DNA of 64,000 nt from a virus. The stretch covers positions 248,001-312,000 of IMG/VR virus record IMGVR_UViG_3300034104_005687; one strand, written 5' to 3'. Each line of letters opens with the position of its first letter. Position 1 is the stretch's first letter. The translations under genes and the position numbers were made by a program. Shown here one piece after another: positions 63,387 to 64,000 of this stretch. The notes beneath the pieces are model-generated. The model was given only the letters and a program-made list of their open reading frames with translations. It had not been told where the DNA came from and searched no databases.

Positions 63387-64000
63387 ATGTTGTAGTAACA
63401 GGCGCTGCTGGCTATATTGGCGGCCAAGTGGCATTGCAGTTGCAAGATGCAGGCCACTCTGTAACAGGCATTGACCGCAGACCTTTGCCACAACACCTTC
63501 GAGGTATAATGAAGTTTGTGCAAGCAGACTTTGACAGCGACGAGTCCTATAAATTGTTGTTGGATGTGCAGCCCAATGCTATTGTACATTGTGCCGGTAC
63601 TAGCCTGGTTGGGCCCAGCATTAAAAAACCTTCAGATTACTACAACAACAATGTGGCCAAGACCCTGCACCTGCTTAATTTTATAACACAGGCTTTGCCT
63701 CGAACTAGATTTATTTTTAGTTCAAGCGCAGCAGTATACGGTGAACCTATTATGACACCATGTCACGAAGTTGATCCTTTGCAACCTATCAGTCCCTACG
63801 GTCAAAGCAAATTGATGACAGAAATGATCTTGGAGAGCTATCATTGTGCTTATGGGCTGGACTATGTGGCATTCCGCTACTTCAATGCCTGCGGTGCCGA
63901 CAGCCAAGCTAGGCATGGACAAGAGACAGGTGCCACGCACATCATTGCCAGGGTGCTGGAAAGCATTAGAGATCAACAAGATTTTGTGCTCAACGGCATT
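63383..64000 (+). CDS. galE: UDP-glucose 4-epimerase-like SDR (3'-truncated by window)
   Basis: 206 residues visible, reading to the window edge in frame. MNVVVTGAAGYIGGQVALQL is the GxxGxxG NAD-binding start. IVHCAGTSLVGPSIKKPSDYYNNNV, FIFSSSAAVYG and PISPYGQSKLMTE provide the catalytic Ser and YxxxK (YGQSK) of extended SDR sugar epimerases, and FRYFNACGAD is the GalE N-A-x-G motif. Interconverts UDP-glucose/galactose or the N-acetyl forms. ATGA overlap with the glycosyltransferase gene. Confidence 0.85.
   Translation, partial: MNVVVTGAAGYIGGQVALQLQDAGHSVTGIDRRPLPQHLRGIMKFVQADFDSDESYKLLLDVQPNAIVHCAGTSLVGPSIKKPSDYYNNNVAKTLHLLNFITQALPRTRFIFSSSAAVYGEPIMTPCHEVDPLQPISPYGQSKLMTEMILESYHCAYGLDYVAFRYFNACGADSQARHGQETGATHIIARVLESIRDQQDFVLNGI

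Noticed and set aside
1-64000. tRNA genes
   Set aside because: I looked in the intergenic spaces for T-arm GGTTCGAATCC-like boxes and cloverleaf spacing; none convincing, including the 54.5 kb element whose GGTAATCC string does not form a cloverleaf.
1-64000. CRISPR arrays or insertion sequences
   Set aside because: No regularly spaced repeats outside the coding fibre repeats and no transposase motif. The GVAEG repeats occur as two pairs inside genes, not as an array.

Overview
The window looks like part of a large T4-type (Tevenvirinae-like) myovirus genome, probably from an aquatic metagenome. The evidence is a family B DNA polymerase (gp43 type), sliding clamp (gp45 type), clamp loader ATPase (gp44 type), a DsbA-like protein, a GroES/gp31-like co-chaperonin, PhoH, and repeated TATAAATA-like late-promoter motifs ahead of structural genes. 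Genes are tightly packed with ATGA or TAATG stop/start overlaps, and I see no tRNA. A TctC/Bug-type solute-binding protein, a family expanded in Betaproteobacteria, hints at a proteobacterial (perhaps betaproteobacterial) host. That is inference only.

Layout. 1-8.5 kb: tail-fibre/adhesin-like proteins built from Gly/Asn/Thr repeats. 8.5-15 kb: small conserved phage genes, a catalytically dead-looking DnaE palm fragment, the GroES-like protein, the clamp loader, a HAD phosphatase and PhoH, interrupted by a reverse-strand pair (SGNH-like and sulfotransferase-like). 15-19.8 kb: more virion fibre and conserved structural genes. 19.8-26.5 kb: an accessory island with SGNH hydrolases, methyltransferase, TctC, sulfotransferase-like proteins, a 2OG-Fe oxygenase, an APS-kinase/nucleotidyltransferase fusion and DUF2061. 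26.5-32 kb: lysis (spanin pair, GH19 endolysin, holin) mixed with adhesin genes. 32-35 kb: DnaJ and a ClpA-type unfoldase with an IGF loop. 35-46.9 kb: small virion genes and a run of proteins starting with a short M-(R/K)-x-x-E-F/L leader resembling the T4 capsid-targeting sequence, including a 1408-residue multi-enzyme protein, a GNAT and a NUDIX enzyme. 46.9-52.8 kb: a glycan/surface-modification island (GT-like, PIG-L deacetylase, SGNH, methyltransferase, radical SAM/SPASM). 52.8-54.5 kb: further leader-bearing or virion proteins and a Dps. 54.6-61.9 kb: replication core plus a DpdA-like (tRNA-guanine transglycosylase fold) and a QueD/PTPS-like protein, suggesting 7-deazaguanine DNA modification. 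61.9-64 kb: glycosyltransferase and a GalE-like epimerase that runs off the window.

Most unusual signals. (1) A 20-bp direct repeat encoding (Q)GVAEG brackets two unrelated but both ParB/sulfiredoxin-like in-frame cassettes in two different genes 8.6 kb apart. The peptide also looks like a prohead-protease site. (2) A cohort of genes carries capsid-targeting-like leaders, suggesting a packaged enzyme cargo. (3) A ~440-nt intergenic region at 45.0-45.44 kb is full of perfect hairpins and looks like a large structured RNA. (4) Many late-type promoter motifs lie only 5-8 nt before the ATG, implying leaderless late mRNAs.
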